Positions 46,336 through 55,817 of a stretch of 64,000 nucleotides of DNA are shown here, in pieces; the stretch's first letter is position 1, and each line of letters starts with the position of its first letter. The position numbers were made by a program, and so were the translations under genes. A model generated the notes under the pieces. That model was given only the letters and a program-made list of their open reading frames with translations, had not been told where the DNA came from and ran no database searches. The DNA is taken from NCBI RefSeq assembly GCF_004352855.1, contig NZ_SJSC01000002.1, positions 1 to 64,000 on the forward strand. The letters run 5' to 3'. This DNA is from Marinomonas sp. KMM3893 (GTDB lineage Bacteria > Pseudomonadota > Gammaproteobacteria > Pseudomonadales > Marinomonadaceae).

Positions 46336-47583
46336 ATGAAGAAAATTGCATTAGGCTTGTCTACCGTGGCACTCGCGTTGGCAGCAGCCAACAGCCAAGC
46401 AGGTGAAGTAGAAGTACTTCACTGGTGGACATCGGGCAGTGAAGCAACAGCAATCAACGTTCTGAAACAAGAAATGGAAGATGCTGGCGACACTTGGAAA
46501 GACTTTGCCGTCGCCGGTGGTGGTGGTGAATCCGCTATGACCGTTCTAAAATCCCGCGCTATTGCAGGCAACCCTCCAGCCGCAGCACAAATCAAAGGCC
46601 CTACTATCCAAGAATGGGGCGATCTAGGTTTCTTAGCAAATATAGACGATGTCGCAAAAGCGGGACACTGGGATCAAATTCTTCCTCCTGTGGTTAGTAA
46701 TGTCATGAAATACGATGGTCATTATGTTGCGGCACCAGTCAACGTACACCGTGTGAACTGGTTGTGGGCAAACCCAGATGTATTCCGTAAAGCGGGCGCA
46801 TCGATTCCAACCACTTGGGACCAATTCTTTGTCGCGGCTGACAAAATCAAAAAAGCCGGTTTCATTCCTCTCGCTCATGGCGGCCAAGCATGGCAAGACG
46901 CAACACTATTCGAAGCCATTGCTCTTTCAGAAGGAACCGATTTCTATAAAGCGGCTTTCATCGACCTAAAAGACGATGCGCTTAAAGGTCCGAAAATGAT
47001 CGACGCACTAACGACCTTCAAAAAGATGCGTCAATACGTCGACCCAGGTTTCTCTGGCCGAGACTGGAACGTAGCAACCTCTTTGGTTATCAACGGTAAA
47101 GCGGCGATGCAGGTCATGGGTGACTGGGCAAAAGGCGAATTTACTTCAGCGGGCAAAAAACCAGGTATCGATTACATCTGTGTACCAGCACCGGGCACCA
47201 GTGGTCAATACACGTTTAACATCGACTCTCTTGCGATGTTCCAAGTCGATGGCAAAGACACACAAAAAGCCCAAAAAGACTTGGCTCGTTTGATTCTTGA
47301 GCCTAAATTCCAAGAAACCTTCAACTTAGCGAAAGGGTCTATCCCAGTACGTTTAGGCATGCCTCGAGATAAATTCGATACTTGTGCCGACTCGTCTATG
47401 GACGCCTTCAATGCCGCATCCGCGTCTGGCGATCTATTGCCAAGCATGGCTCACGGCATGGCAGTGAACTCTATGGTTCAAGGCGCTATGTTTGATGTCA
47501 TCACAAACTTCTTCAACACAGAAAGCATGACGCCAGAACAAGCGGCTGACAAATTGGCCCGCGCTGTTAAAGCAAGCATGTAA
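46336..47583 (+). CDS. Sugar ABC transporter substrate-binding protein (GtsA-like)
   Basis: 415-residue periplasmic binding protein of the carbohydrate (CUT1) class, with signal peptide ending NSQAGE near residue 22. It resembles the Pseudomonas glucose/mannose binding protein GtsA, including EVLHWWTSGSEA at the mature N-terminus and two conserved cysteines (ICVPAPG and FDTCADSS). ATG at 46336 has AAAGG about 9 nt upstream; the earlier in-frame ATG at 46303 would put an 11-residue tail before the signal peptide. The 285 bp before it should contain the transporter promoter; I saw no clear operator. Confidence 0.9.
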   Translation: MKKIALGLSTVALALAAANSQAGEVEVLHWWTSGSEATAINVLKQEMEDAGDTWKDFAVAGGGGESAMTVLKSRAIAGNPPAAAQIKGPTIQEWGDLGFLANIDDVAKAGHWDQILPPVVSNVMKYDGHYVAAPVNVHRVNWLWANPDVFRKAGASIPTTWDQFFVAADKIKKAGFIPLAHGGQAWQDATLFEAIALSEGTDFYKAAFIDLKDDALKGPKMIDALTTFKKMRQYVDPGFSGRDWNVATSLVINGKAAMQVMGDWAKGEFTSAGKKPGIDYICVPAPGTSGQYTFNIDSLAMFQVDGKDTQKAQKDLARLILEPKFQETFNLAKGSIPVRLGMPRDKFDTCADSSMDAFNAASASGDLLPSMAHGMAVNSMVQGAMFDVITNFFNTESMTPEQAADKLARAVKASM

Positions 47584-47601
47584 TCATCACCACCTGCTCG
47601 C

Positions 47602-47630
47602 GAGGCTGACCGCCGGTCAGCCTCTTTATT
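47602..47630 (+). terminator. Intra-operon hairpin after the sugar-binding protein gene
   Basis: Perfect 10-bp stem (47602-47611 with 47615-47624), 3-nt loop, then TTTATTT. Between the binding-protein gene and its permease genes; likely a partial terminator giving excess binding protein. Confidence 0.75.
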
Positions 47631-47656
47631 TCTCCTTTGTAGTGAAGTAATCAATT

Positions 47657-48589
47657 ATGAATACTAACACCGCCAATTCTGGGTCAAAAAAGACTCAGTC
47701 AGGACGCTCTGCGCGCTTCAGTTTGGCCGATTGGATGCCTAAAATTGTACTCGCGCCAACCATGATCATCGCCATTGTGTGTATTTATGGCTACATGATT
47801 TGGAGCGCCGTGCTCTCTTTTACTAACTCTCGTATGCTGCCTTCGTACAAATTCGTTGGCTGGGATCAATACGAGCGCTTGTTTAACAACGACCGTTGGA
47901 TGGTGGCGCTGACTAACCTCGGCATCTTCGGCAGCTTGTTTATTTTGATCTGTTTATTCCTTGGCATCATGTTAGCCATTTTCCTAGATCAGAAAATCCG
48001 TGCAGAAGGCGCGCTTCGAACCATTTACCTTTACCCAATGGCGATCTCATTTATCGTGACTGGTACCGCCTGGAAGTGGTTATTAAACCCAACCAATGGC
48101 ATTCAAAAGCTGATGATAGACATGGGCTTTGAGAACTTTAAATTTGATTGGCTCACCAACCCCGACATGGTGGTGTACTGTTTGGTTATTGCGGCCGTCT
48201 GGCAAGCCTCTGGTTTTGTAATGGCGCTTTTCTTAGCGGGTCTGCGTGGCGTAGATGGTGACTTAATCAAAGCCGCTCATCTTGATGGTGCCAGCACCTT
48301 TACCACCTATCGCCGTATTATTTTACCGTCGCTAAAACCTGTTTTCTTCAGTGCTTTGGTGATCTTGTCCCACATAGCAATTAAGAGTTTCGACTTGGTT
48401 CAAGCGCTAACCAATGGCGGTCCAGGTTACGCGTCTGACTTACCGGCTAACTTCATGTACACCTACACCTTCACTCGTAGCCAAATAGGTATGGGCTCGG
48501 CATCAGCAATGGTGATGCTAGGCTGTATCTTGGCGATCTTAGTCCCTTATTTGTACTCAGAGTTACGAGGTGAAAAAAATGAAAAATAA
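47657..48589 (+). CDS. Sugar ABC transporter permease (GtsB-like)
   Basis: 310-residue CUT1 permease with six predicted membrane helices; EAA loop appears as KAAHLDGASTFTTYRRIILP near residue 205. Pairs with the next permease; resembles GtsB of pseudomonads. Its stop lies inside the next gene. Confidence 0.9.
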   Translation: MNTNTANSGSKKTQSGRSARFSLADWMPKIVLAPTMIIAIVCIYGYMIWSAVLSFTNSRMLPSYKFVGWDQYERLFNNDRWMVALTNLGIFGSLFILICLFLGIMLAIFLDQKIRAEGALRTIYLYPMAISFIVTGTAWKWLLNPTNGIQKLMIDMGFENFKFDWLTNPDMVVYCLVIAAVWQASGFVMALFLAGLRGVDGDLIKAAHLDGASTFTTYRRIILPSLKPVFFSALVILSHIAIKSFDLVQALTNGGPGYASDLPANFMYTYTFTRSQIGMGSASAMVMLGCILAILVPYLYSELRGEKNEK

Positions 48590-49463
48590 CCCAGTCGCTC
48601 GTAAAACATCCGGCGTTAGCAAGGTGTTGCGCATCGCCTTATATACGGTGCTTTTGGCAATGGCCTTTTTCTACCTGATGCCACTGGTCATCATGTTAAT
48701 TACCTCCTTAAAAGACTCAGAAGAAGTGCGTAACGGTACATTATTGTCGTTACCGGCTTATTTGCATTTCGACTCTTGGACTAAAGCCTGGTCTGGCGCC
48801 TGTACTGGCAGTACTTGTACGGGGATTTCCCCATACTTTTTGAACTCTTTTAAAATTGTGATTCCTGCAGTGGCGATCTCCACCTTGCTGGGCGCGATCA
48901 ACGGTTACGTTATTTCTTTATGGAAATTCCGTGGCAGTGACCTGTTCTTTGCCGCCTTGTTACTTGGCTGTTTTATCCCTTTCCAAGTGGTATTACTGCC
49001 AATGGCACAGACACTAGGTTGGTTAGGCATTGCCAGTTCAACCACAGGTTTGGTCTTTGTGCATGTGGTCTACGGTGTGGCGTTTACAACGCTCTTCTTC
49101 CGTAACTTCTATCAGTCTATTCCAGGCGAATTGGTCAAAGCGGCACGTCTTGATGGCGCCGGTTTCTTTACCATTTTCTATCGCATTATTTTGCCGGTTT
49201 CTACACCGATTATCGTCGTGACCGTCATCTGGCAATTCACACAAATTTGGAACGATTTCTTATTTGGTGTGGCGTTCTCTGGCTTTGACTCTCAACCCGT
49301 CACCGTTGCCTTGAACAACCTAGTGAATACCAGCTTTGGTGGTAAAGAATATAACGTCGATATGGCCGCTGCCATCATCGCGGCCTTGCCAACCATAGTC
49401 GTTTACGTATTAGCAGGAAAATACTTCGTCCGTGGCTTAACCGCCGGTGCCGTAAAAGGTTAA
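48579..49463 (+). CDS. Sugar ABC transporter permease (GtsC-like)
   Basis: About 294 residues, MalG-type permease with six helices; EAA loop KAARLDGAGFFTIFYRIILP near residue 190. ATG at 48579 has GAGG 8 nt upstream; an in-frame GTG at 48570 is possible. Overlaps the GtsB-like gene by 11 nt. Confidence 0.9.
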   Translation: MKNNPVARKTSGVSKVLRIALYTVLLAMAFFYLMPLVIMLITSLKDSEEVRNGTLLSLPAYLHFDSWTKAWSGACTGSTCTGISPYFLNSFKIVIPAVAISTLLGAINGYVISLWKFRGSDLFFAALLLGCFIPFQVVLLPMAQTLGWLGIASSTTGLVFVHVVYGVAFTTLFFRNFYQSIPGELVKAARLDGAGFFTIFYRIILPVSTPIIVVTVIWQFTQIWNDFLFGVAFSGFDSQPVTVALNNLVNTSFGGKEYNVDMAAAIIAALPTIVVYVLAGKYFVRGLTAGAVKG

Positions 49464-49530
49464 CAACACCGCTCGCGCCTATACATTTTTTCACTGCGCG
49501 GGCGATTTAGACAGAATTTGGAGCAATAAC

Positions 49531-50640
49531 ATGGCAAACCTAACCATAGATAACGTTAAAAAAAGCTACGGTAAAACCGAGATTCTAAAAGGCATTAACA
49601 TTTCCATCGAAGCCGGTGAATTCTTAATTTTGGTGGGACCATCAGGTTGTGGTAAATCCACTTTGATGAATTCCATCGCCGGACTAGAAGACGTCACGGA
49701 AGGTCGCATTCTGATCGACGATAAAGACGTCACCTACACCAGCCCAAAAGACCGTGATATCGCCATGGTGTTTCAATCTTATGCCTTGTACCCAAACATG
49801 ACGGTAGAGCAAAATATCTCGTTTGGTTTAGAAATGCGCAAAGTACCAAAGGCAGACCGCGACGTAGAAATACAGCGCGTTGCTGAACTGTTACAAATTA
49901 GTCACTTGCTCGATCGTAAGCCGGCACAATTATCAGGCGGCCAACGCCAACGTGTGGCGATGGGACGTGCGCTTGCTCGCCGCCCTCAGCTGTACTTATT
50001 CGATGAGCCGCTTTCTAACCTAGACGCAAAACTGCGTGTCGAAATGCGTACCGAAATTAAAAAACTGCACAAGAAACTCGGCACAACCATTGTCTACGTA
50101 ACCCATGACCAAATCGAAGCCATGACCTTGGCCGACCGTATTGCGGTCATGAAAGACGGTGAAGTGCAGCAGCTTGGCACCCCACAAGAAATCTATGACA
50201 ACCCAGCCAACTTGTTTGTGGCCGGATTTATGGGGTCTCCGGCGATGAACTTCATCCCGGCAAAAGTCGTCGATCAAAATGGTACACCAATGCTAGAGCT
50301 AGCGGCCAACACCACCACGGCGATTCCATTCCCAAGACCTGAATCGCTGAAAAGCCGCATAGGGGAAACCGTTTTACTGGGTCTGCGTCCAGAAATGATT
50401 ACCGAACCACAACCTCATAAAGAGGGCCAAGAGTTTGTTATGACCACTGGCGTAGAAGTAGAAGTAACGGAGCCAATGGGTGCCGACACCATGATCATCA
50501 CCCGAATCAATGATGCGGAAATTAACTGTCGCTCTAACCCAAGCTACCTTGCTGAGCCGGGCTCTGTGATCGACATGATGTTTGATACCTCTAAAGCCGT
50601 TATTTTTGAACCAAAGACAGGCCATCGTTTGGATATTTAA
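49531..50640 (+). CDS. Sugar ABC transporter ATP-binding protein (MalK/UgpC/GtsD-like)
   Basis: 369 residues. Walker A GPSGCGKST near residue 37, signature LSGGQRQRVAMGRAL near 134, Walker B YLFDEPLSNLDAKLR near 155, switch YVTHDQIEAMTLADR, and a C-terminal regulatory OB/TOBE domain with LGLRPEMI near 285. Completes the sugar importer with the three genes before it. Confidence 0.93.
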   Translation: MANLTIDNVKKSYGKTEILKGINISIEAGEFLILVGPSGCGKSTLMNSIAGLEDVTEGRILIDDKDVTYTSPKDRDIAMVFQSYALYPNMTVEQNISFGLEMRKVPKADRDVEIQRVAELLQISHLLDRKPAQLSGGQRQRVAMGRALARRPQLYLFDEPLSNLDAKLRVEMRTEIKKLHKKLGTTIVYVTHDQIEAMTLADRIAVMKDGEVQQLGTPQEIYDNPANLFVAGFMGSPAMNFIPAKVVDQNGTPMLELAANTTTAIPFPRPESLKSRIGETVLLGLRPEMITEPQPHKEGQEFVMTTGVEVEVTEPMGADTMIITRINDAEINCRSNPSYLAEPGSVIDMMFDTSKAVIFEPKTGHRLDI

Positions 50641-50718
50641 GCGATTTTAGGAACATCTAGGCGTTCTAATAAACGTCTAGGTGTTTCTTGGGTCGCACTT
50701 AAACAGGTTTGATGGATT

Positions 50719-50820
50719 CTAAGCCTCTTTTTGCTAGACCCTAATCTCTTTTAGAGAGTACCTAATCTCTTTTTGCTAGATCCTAATCTCTTTTTGATAG
50801 TACCTAAGCACTATTTTCGC
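50719..50820. repeat. 21-bp tandem repeat, four full copies plus a partial
   Basis: Units begin at 50719, 50740, 50761, 50782 and (diverged) 50803, each exactly 21 bp with core CTAATCTCTTTTTGCTAG and variations at the end. Placed between the transporter stop and its terminator. No spacers, so not a CRISPR array. Confidence 0.8.
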
Positions 50821-50843
50821 CAACCTTCGGGTTGGCTTTTTTT
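50819..50843 (+). terminator. Intrinsic terminator of the sugar transporter operon
   Basis: Perfect 7-bp stem (50819-50825 with 50830-50836), TTCG tetraloop and seven T. Confidence 0.92.
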
Positions 50844-51035
50844 GGCCTTCATTCTCTACGCACCCCCCTTTTTCAGCCAGTACTCGCCGCTCTTTACAAG
50901 ATAGTGTCTCGAATTCATTCCCCATTTGCGTTACCTTCCCATATTAATCCCCATCGTAATGTCACGGAGCCTATTCCGCATTCATTCAAGGGGCGCACGC
51001 ATGGCGCATCATCACGATCTTAAAGGAACCAAGAC

Positions 51036-52649
51036 ATGAAACGACTCTCTCGCTTTATGCACCACCTCATCATTTTTAGTGTTATTGCTCTGATAGCGGG
51101 CTGTACCGTGATGACGCCACGGCAACCAGATTGGCAGCCAGGCAAGGAATACCACCTCACCATCTTGCACACCAATGATCATCACGGGCATTTCTGGAAA
51201 AATAGCCAAGGCGAATACGGCATGGCAGCGCGTAAAACCTTGGTCGATAATATTCGCGAAGAAGTCGCCTTAGATGACGCGCACATGCTATTGCTCTCTG
51301 GCGGAGACATTAATACCGGCGTGCCTGAGTCCGATTTGCAAAATGCAGAGCCCGATTTTAAAGGCATGCGCCTACTCGGCTACGACGCTATGGCGATAGG
51401 CAACCATGAATTCGATAACACCTTACCAGTGCTGAGAAAGCAGCAAGAGTGGGCTGGATTTCCTTTTCTTTCGGCCAATGTGTTCGACAAAAACACCGGT
51501 GACCCCTTGTTTCAGGCTTATAAAATCTTTCAAGAAGGGGACCTTAAAGTGGCGGTTGTCGGTTTCACCACAGACGACACCATCAAGCAAGGAAACCCAG
51601 AAAATCTGAAAGGCGTCGAAATTCGTTCTCCAATCGAAGTCGCCAAAAAACTCATTCCTGAACTGCGTAAGCAAGCCGATCTCATCATCGCTGTGACGCA
51701 TATGGGCCATTATGATAATGGTCAACACGGTAGCAACGCTCCTGGTGATGTCGCCTTAGCACGAGCCGTACCTGGTATCGATGTGATTGTCGGAGGCCAT
51801 TCTCAAGACCCTTTATTCAAACCTGACGTGCAAAATGGCACCTTGATTTTACAAGCGCACGAGTGGGGGAAATACCTAGGTCGTCTTGATCTTGTGATCA
51901 AAAATGGCGCGATTGTGTCTTCTCACTATAAACTCATCCCTATCAACCTACAGAAGAAAACCGCCGCCTCCGCAGAGGCTAACAACACACGCGCGTTGCT
52001 CAACGATAAAATCGCCGAAGACCCCAGCATGATAGCGCTGCTTACGCCTTACCAAGAAAAAGGCCAAAAAGAGCTCAGCGTGAAAGTCGGTGACGCTAAC
52101 GGACGTTTTATCGGTGATCGACACAGTGTGCGTTACCGCGAGACGAATTTAGGCAATCTAATCGCCCGCGCCATGATGGAAAAAACCAAGGCTGACATTG
52201 GCATTATGAACTCAGGAGGCATCCGCGATGACCTTCCTAAAGGTCGAATCACCTACAAAAGCGTTCTCCAAGTACAGCCGTTTGGCAACATGGTGTCCTA
52301 CATCGACTTTTCTGCGCAGGAACTCACCGATTACTTGTCTGCCGTCGCCTCTATTCCGCCAGGAACCGGTGGCTTCGCTCAGATTCAAGGCGTATCACTG
52401 ACACTACAAAACGGCAAAGCGACGCACATTAAAGTGAATGGGCAGCCGCTCAATCCAACCCGTCATTATCGGGTGGCACTCAATGAGTTTTCCGCCAGCG
52501 GTGGTGACGGTTACCCTAAAATCAGCCAGCACCCGAGCTTTGTGAATTCAGGCTACACCGACGCCGATGTACTGAAAGACTACATCCACGCGCATTCCCC
52601 TTTAGCGCCACAAGACTACGCGCCAACTGGCGCGATCAAACGCGAATAA
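51036..52649 (+). CDS. 5'-nucleotidase/UshA-like metallophosphatase, lipoprotein
   Basis: 537 residues. N-terminal signal with lipobox (LIAGC, Cys near residue 23), so a lipid-anchored envelope protein. Metallophosphatase domain with LTILHTNDHHGHFW near 43, GGDINTG near 90, GNHEFDN near 121 and GGHSQDPLF near 250; C-terminal 5'-nucleotidase domain (about 345-520) with NSGGIRDDLPKG near 390 and NEFSASGGDGYP near 485. Likely dephosphorylates extracellular nucleotides to salvage phosphate and nucleosides. Monocistronic, with a terminator after it. Confidence 0.92.
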   Translation: MKRLSRFMHHLIIFSVIALIAGCTVMTPRQPDWQPGKEYHLTILHTNDHHGHFWKNSQGEYGMAARKTLVDNIREEVALDDAHMLLLSGGDINTGVPESDLQNAEPDFKGMRLLGYDAMAIGNHEFDNTLPVLRKQQEWAGFPFLSANVFDKNTGDPLFQAYKIFQEGDLKVAVVGFTTDDTIKQGNPENLKGVEIRSPIEVAKKLIPELRKQADLIIAVTHMGHYDNGQHGSNAPGDVALARAVPGIDVIVGGHSQDPLFKPDVQNGTLILQAHEWGKYLGRLDLVIKNGAIVSSHYKLIPINLQKKTAASAEANNTRALLNDKIAEDPSMIALLTPYQEKGQKELSVKVGDANGRFIGDRHSVRYRETNLGNLIARAMMEKTKADIGIMNSGGIRDDLPKGRITYKSVLQVQPFGNMVSYIDFSAQELTDYLSAVASIPPGTGGFAQIQGVSLTLQNGKATHIKVNGQPLNPTRHYRVALNEFSASGGDGYPKISQHPSFVNSGYTDADVLKDYIHAHSPLAPQDYAPTGAIKRE

Positions 52650-52681
52650 GAAACCCGCTTTTAGCCTAGATATGAGCAACA

Positions 52682-52716
52682 AAAAAGAGCCGTTCACATT
52701 GTGAACGGCTCTTTTT
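52682..52716. terminator. Bidirectional terminator between convergent genes
   Basis: 16-bp perfect stem (52682-52697 with 52701-52716), 3-nt loop, A-run and T-run at either side. Serves the UshA-like gene and the small secreted protein gene. Confidence 0.92.
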
Positions 52717-52741
52717 ATTGAGGGCGATTTATCATGAAAAT

Positions 52742-53254
52742 TTACGGTTTCGTATGCGTATAAGTCAAAGTCCAAGTTAATGGCTTCGGCAATTTCTCCG
52801 ACTCTAACGTGGCCGTATATTCCAATGTATTCGCGTCTAACATCTTCCATGTATTGGTGCGTTTACCGCGTTCGGACTCCAGTATGACGTCCACTTCGTT
52901 CGCGGTTTGATGGAATGTCGAGAAAATCTCGCGATCATCATCGCCCTGGGTTTTAAAGCGATTTGCATTTAATGGGATCGTCTCTGCTGCTTCTGTATCG
53001 CACTGCCACTGCCATTGCTTGGCTTGTGTCGATAGCTGCCATTGGTGACAAATTCTGGCTTCTTTCTCCAGAATCGGCCGCGCTATCATGCGCACAAAAA
53101 AGTTCATCTCTTTCGCAACACTGTCTACCGCCGCATCCAGCTTAGCTTGAGTACTGCCAGCGTCTTGCAAATACCACTGACCATCGACTGGCGCCGCAAA
53201 TACGCTCGAACTTAATCCTATGAGCAGCGATCCTGTTACCATCCACTTTTTCAC
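52742..53254 (-). CDS. Small secreted protein of unknown function
   Basis: 170 residues with a clear signal peptide (about 1-20, ending SSVFA). The mature part starts PVDGQWYLQDAGS, has two cysteines (ICHQWQL and QWQCDTE) likely forming a disulphide in the periplasm, then beta-rich segments ending LTWTLTYTHTKP. I do not recognise a family. Single gene with its own terminator; the next gene upstream is the GGDEF-EAL receptor, 91 bp away on the same strand. Confidence 0.75.
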   Translation of the reverse strand: MKKWMVTGSLLIGLSSSVFAAPVDGQWYLQDAGSTQAKLDAAVDSVAKEMNFFVRMIARPILEKEARICHQWQLSTQAKQWQWQCDTEAAETIPLNANRFKTQGDDDREIFSTFHQTANEVDVILESERGKRTNTWKMLDANTLEYTATLESEKLPKPLTWTLTYTHTKP

Positions 53255-53345
53255 CGGTACCTCCTTATTCTTATTGTTAGGTAGCCAAGATGATGACAGA
53301 GAAGTCCCCCATTGTGAGGGTCAAAAACGCGCACAATAGCTAACA

Positions 53346-55796
53346 TTAACCGCCAGCTGAGATTTGAGCGGCTGCTGTGATGCTGCTTTTAGTATCCATA
53401 TTCGATGGTAACGGGGCATCGTTGAGCAACAAGGCTGTCGCTGTATCGACCTCTACTGGGCGCGAAAAGTAGTAGCCTTGGAAGCGTGAGCAACCAATGC
53501 GCATTAGAATGTCTTTTTCTTCGCCATGCTCCACGCCTTCTGCCAATACGGAAAGGTTCATGTGGCTGGCCATGGATATGATGGTATTGATAATCACATG
53601 ACTGTTGGGGTCGCTGGAAATATCCCTCACAAACGACTGATCTATTTTTAATTGATCAAGCGGTAGGTGCTGCAGATAGCGCAGAGACGAATACCCAGTC
53701 CCAAAATCGTCGATGGAGAAATGTACGTTTTTCTCCTTAAGACTGCGCATTTTTGCCGCAACAGAAGTAATGCTCTCTACCAACATACCTTCGGTGATTT
53801 CGAGATCTAATAAATTAGGGTCAATATTGGTTCGTTCGATGACATCTTGAATGGTGTCGACAAAACTGTCTTTGGCGAATTGAGAAGGGCTAATATTGAT
53901 TGCCAACGCCTTAAATCGTGCCGGTAATCCGGCATCTTGCCATATTTTTAACTGATGACATGCCGTGTCTAGTACCCATTGACCTAGCTCGCTAATCAAG
54001 CCGATTTCCTCTGCAACGGGGATAAAACGCCCCGGAGGAACCTGCCCTAGCTCCTTATTGTGCCAGCGCAACAAGGCTTCAAAGCCGATGATATAGCCAC
54101 GATCGTTTACCTGAGGTTGATACACTAAATAAAATTCGTCTTTCTCGAGCGCGTAATGCAATGCCTTTTCCATGGCGAGCCGTTCAGCGGCTGAATTTCT
54201 CATCGCATCATTGTAGAAGTGCAAATTGCCACGGCCATTCTCTTTGGCTTGATACATGGCCGTGTCCGCTTTTTGTAAAATGTTCATACCATCGGACTGA
54301 TCCAACGGAAAGAGACTAATACCAATACTCGCACTGAGTAATATTTCAGTACGGTTCAAGTGAATCGGTCGACTCAAGGCGTCCAATATATCATTCGCTA
54401 GGCGCGTCACTTCTGCCTGCGCTTTGTCGCTGTCTGCAGACAAACTGGGCAGCAAAACAACAAACTCATCGCCTCCAATACGAGCCACAACATCCTGCTC
54501 TGATAACAACGACTGTACTCGTTTTGCCGTTCTGACTAGAACAGTATCACCCGCATGATGCCCAAGGGAGTCATTGATGCTTTTAAAGCGGTCTAAATCA
54601 ATAAACAATAAACCGCCAACAACGCCTGATTGTTTTGCTTCTTCTACGGTTTTTTCTAGACGTTCATTAAAAAAGCGACGATTTGGTAATTCGGTTAACG
54701 CATCGTAATAAGCCAGATACCTCACTTTCTCTTGGTCTTTTCTACGTTCAGTAATGTCTCGAACAGAGGCCAAAAAGTGCGGTTTTTCATCCAAGAAAAT
54801 AACGTTACTGCGCACTTCTACAGGAATAAAATGGCCATCACTACGACGGTATTCCGTTTCAAATAATTTAACGTCTTCTGTTCCCGTCAGGCTTAGTTCC
54901 ATTGACGATAAATGATGTTTAGGATCAATATCTTGGATATTGAGGGTCAGCAAATGCTCTTGGTCGTACCTGAGCAAATGACTCGCTTCGCTGTTGCAGT
55001 CCAAAATTCGACCTTTCAAATTCGCCAGCAACATACACTCACTAGACTGATGCAACACCGCTTTAAAGTATGACTCACTCTTTTCTAACTGGCTCTCCAC
55101 ATATTTCTGCTGATGCCACAATGCTGAAAAGGTTCTCGCCAACACACCAAGCTCGTCATCCCGCGACGTTTCTTCAAATTGCAATGTTGTGCTGGAAAGG
55201 GTTTTGTCGCTGAGTTGAGACAGCTTTTTAATGAAGCGATTCAAAGGGCGAGAAGTCAGCAAATAGAATAAGGTCATCATCGAAATGCCGAATAACAAGG
55301 TCATCGTTATGGTGATGCCCACCAAGCGCACACTTCGTGAAATAAAACTGGCGGTAACCGCACCAACATCCACCACCCCCGTCACTGAGCCGACTGTGAT
55401 ACGGCCATCGTAGTTCAGTGGCAGCACTACCCTCTTGGTTAAACCATTGAATAAGTAATCAGACAGCCAACGAAAGTTCGAGGGTTTAACGGGGCGATAG
55501 AGGTAGGCTAATTGATTGCCTAGCTCGTCTTTTAACGTCACTTCTCGAAACACGTCAGACTGAATCAAGCCTGCTAATACTCGTTCAGCCAGACTCGAGT
55601 TGAGTGTGTAGGCGGCCTCAGTGGTCGCGCTTTTCACCGTGTTGAATGTCGCCATTATTCGATGATGAATGCTGTCTTTTTCTTCTCGCCAATCCGCAAT
55701 GATCTGAAACGAGCTCATGATGATACTCAATAGCAGCATTAACCCTAATGCCCACTTTGCCTGTTTATACGACAGTCTCTTGCGCAGCGCTAACAT
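53346..55796 (-). CDS. Membrane PAS-GGDEF-EAL protein (c-di-GMP turnover)
   Basis: 816 residues: TM1 about 15-33, periplasmic sensor to about 155, TM2 about 158-182, HAMP about 185-235, PAS about 245-360, GGDEF about 370-530 and EAL about 545-795. Both catalytic signatures look intact: RIGGDEFV, and EAL with FEALLRW, IDDFGTGYSSL and NISPSQF. The inhibitory I-site RxxD before GGDEF reads SEQD, so product inhibition is probably lost. It may act as cyclase, phosphodiesterase or both. The SBP3-type gene lies 21 bp upstream on the same strand, suggesting a periplasmic ligand-receptor pair. Confidence 0.92.
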   Translation of the reverse strand: MLALRKRLSYKQAKWALGLMLLLSIIMSSFQIIADWREEKDSIHHRIMATFNTVKSATTEAAYTLNSSLAERVLAGLIQSDVFREVTLKDELGNQLAYLYRPVKPSNFRWLSDYLFNGLTKRVVLPLNYDGRITVGSVTGVVDVGAVTASFISRSVRLVGITITMTLLFGISMMTLFYLLTSRPLNRFIKKLSQLSDKTLSSTTLQFEETSRDDELGVLARTFSALWHQQKYVESQLEKSESYFKAVLHQSSECMLLANLKGRILDCNSEASHLLRYDQEHLLTLNIQDIDPKHHLSSMELSLTGTEDVKLFETEYRRSDGHFIPVEVRSNVIFLDEKPHFLASVRDITERRKDQEKVRYLAYYDALTELPNRRFFNERLEKTVEEAKQSGVVGGLLFIDLDRFKSINDSLGHHAGDTVLVRTAKRVQSLLSEQDVVARIGGDEFVVLLPSLSADSDKAQAEVTRLANDILDALSRPIHLNRTEILLSASIGISLFPLDQSDGMNILQKADTAMYQAKENGRGNLHFYNDAMRNSAAERLAMEKALHYALEKDEFYLVYQPQVNDRGYIIGFEALLRWHNKELGQVPPGRFIPVAEEIGLISELGQWVLDTACHQLKIWQDAGLPARFKALAINISPSQFAKDSFVDTIQDVIERTNIDPNLLDLEITEGMLVESITSVAAKMRSLKEKNVHFSIDDFGTGYSSLRYLQHLPLDQLKIDQSFVRDISSDPNSHVIINTIISMASHMNLSVLAEGVEHGEEKDILMRIGCSRFQGYYFSRPVEVDTATALLLNDAPLPSNMDTKSSITAAAQISAGG

Positions 55797-55817
55797 GATG
55801 TTCCTTTTCTCTTCATG

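Larger units (their letters stand above)
50641..51035. other. Intergenic region between gtsD-like and ushA-like genes
   Basis: 395 bp without a convincing gene. Contains the 21-bp tandem repeat (50719-50820), the transporter terminator (50819-50843) and, near 51020-51030, a purine-rich ribosome-binding site (AAAGGA) for the next gene. Confidence 0.6.

Noticed and set aside
50719..50820. CRISPR array
   Set aside because: Units are directly adjacent 21-bp copies without unique spacers and no cas genes are present.
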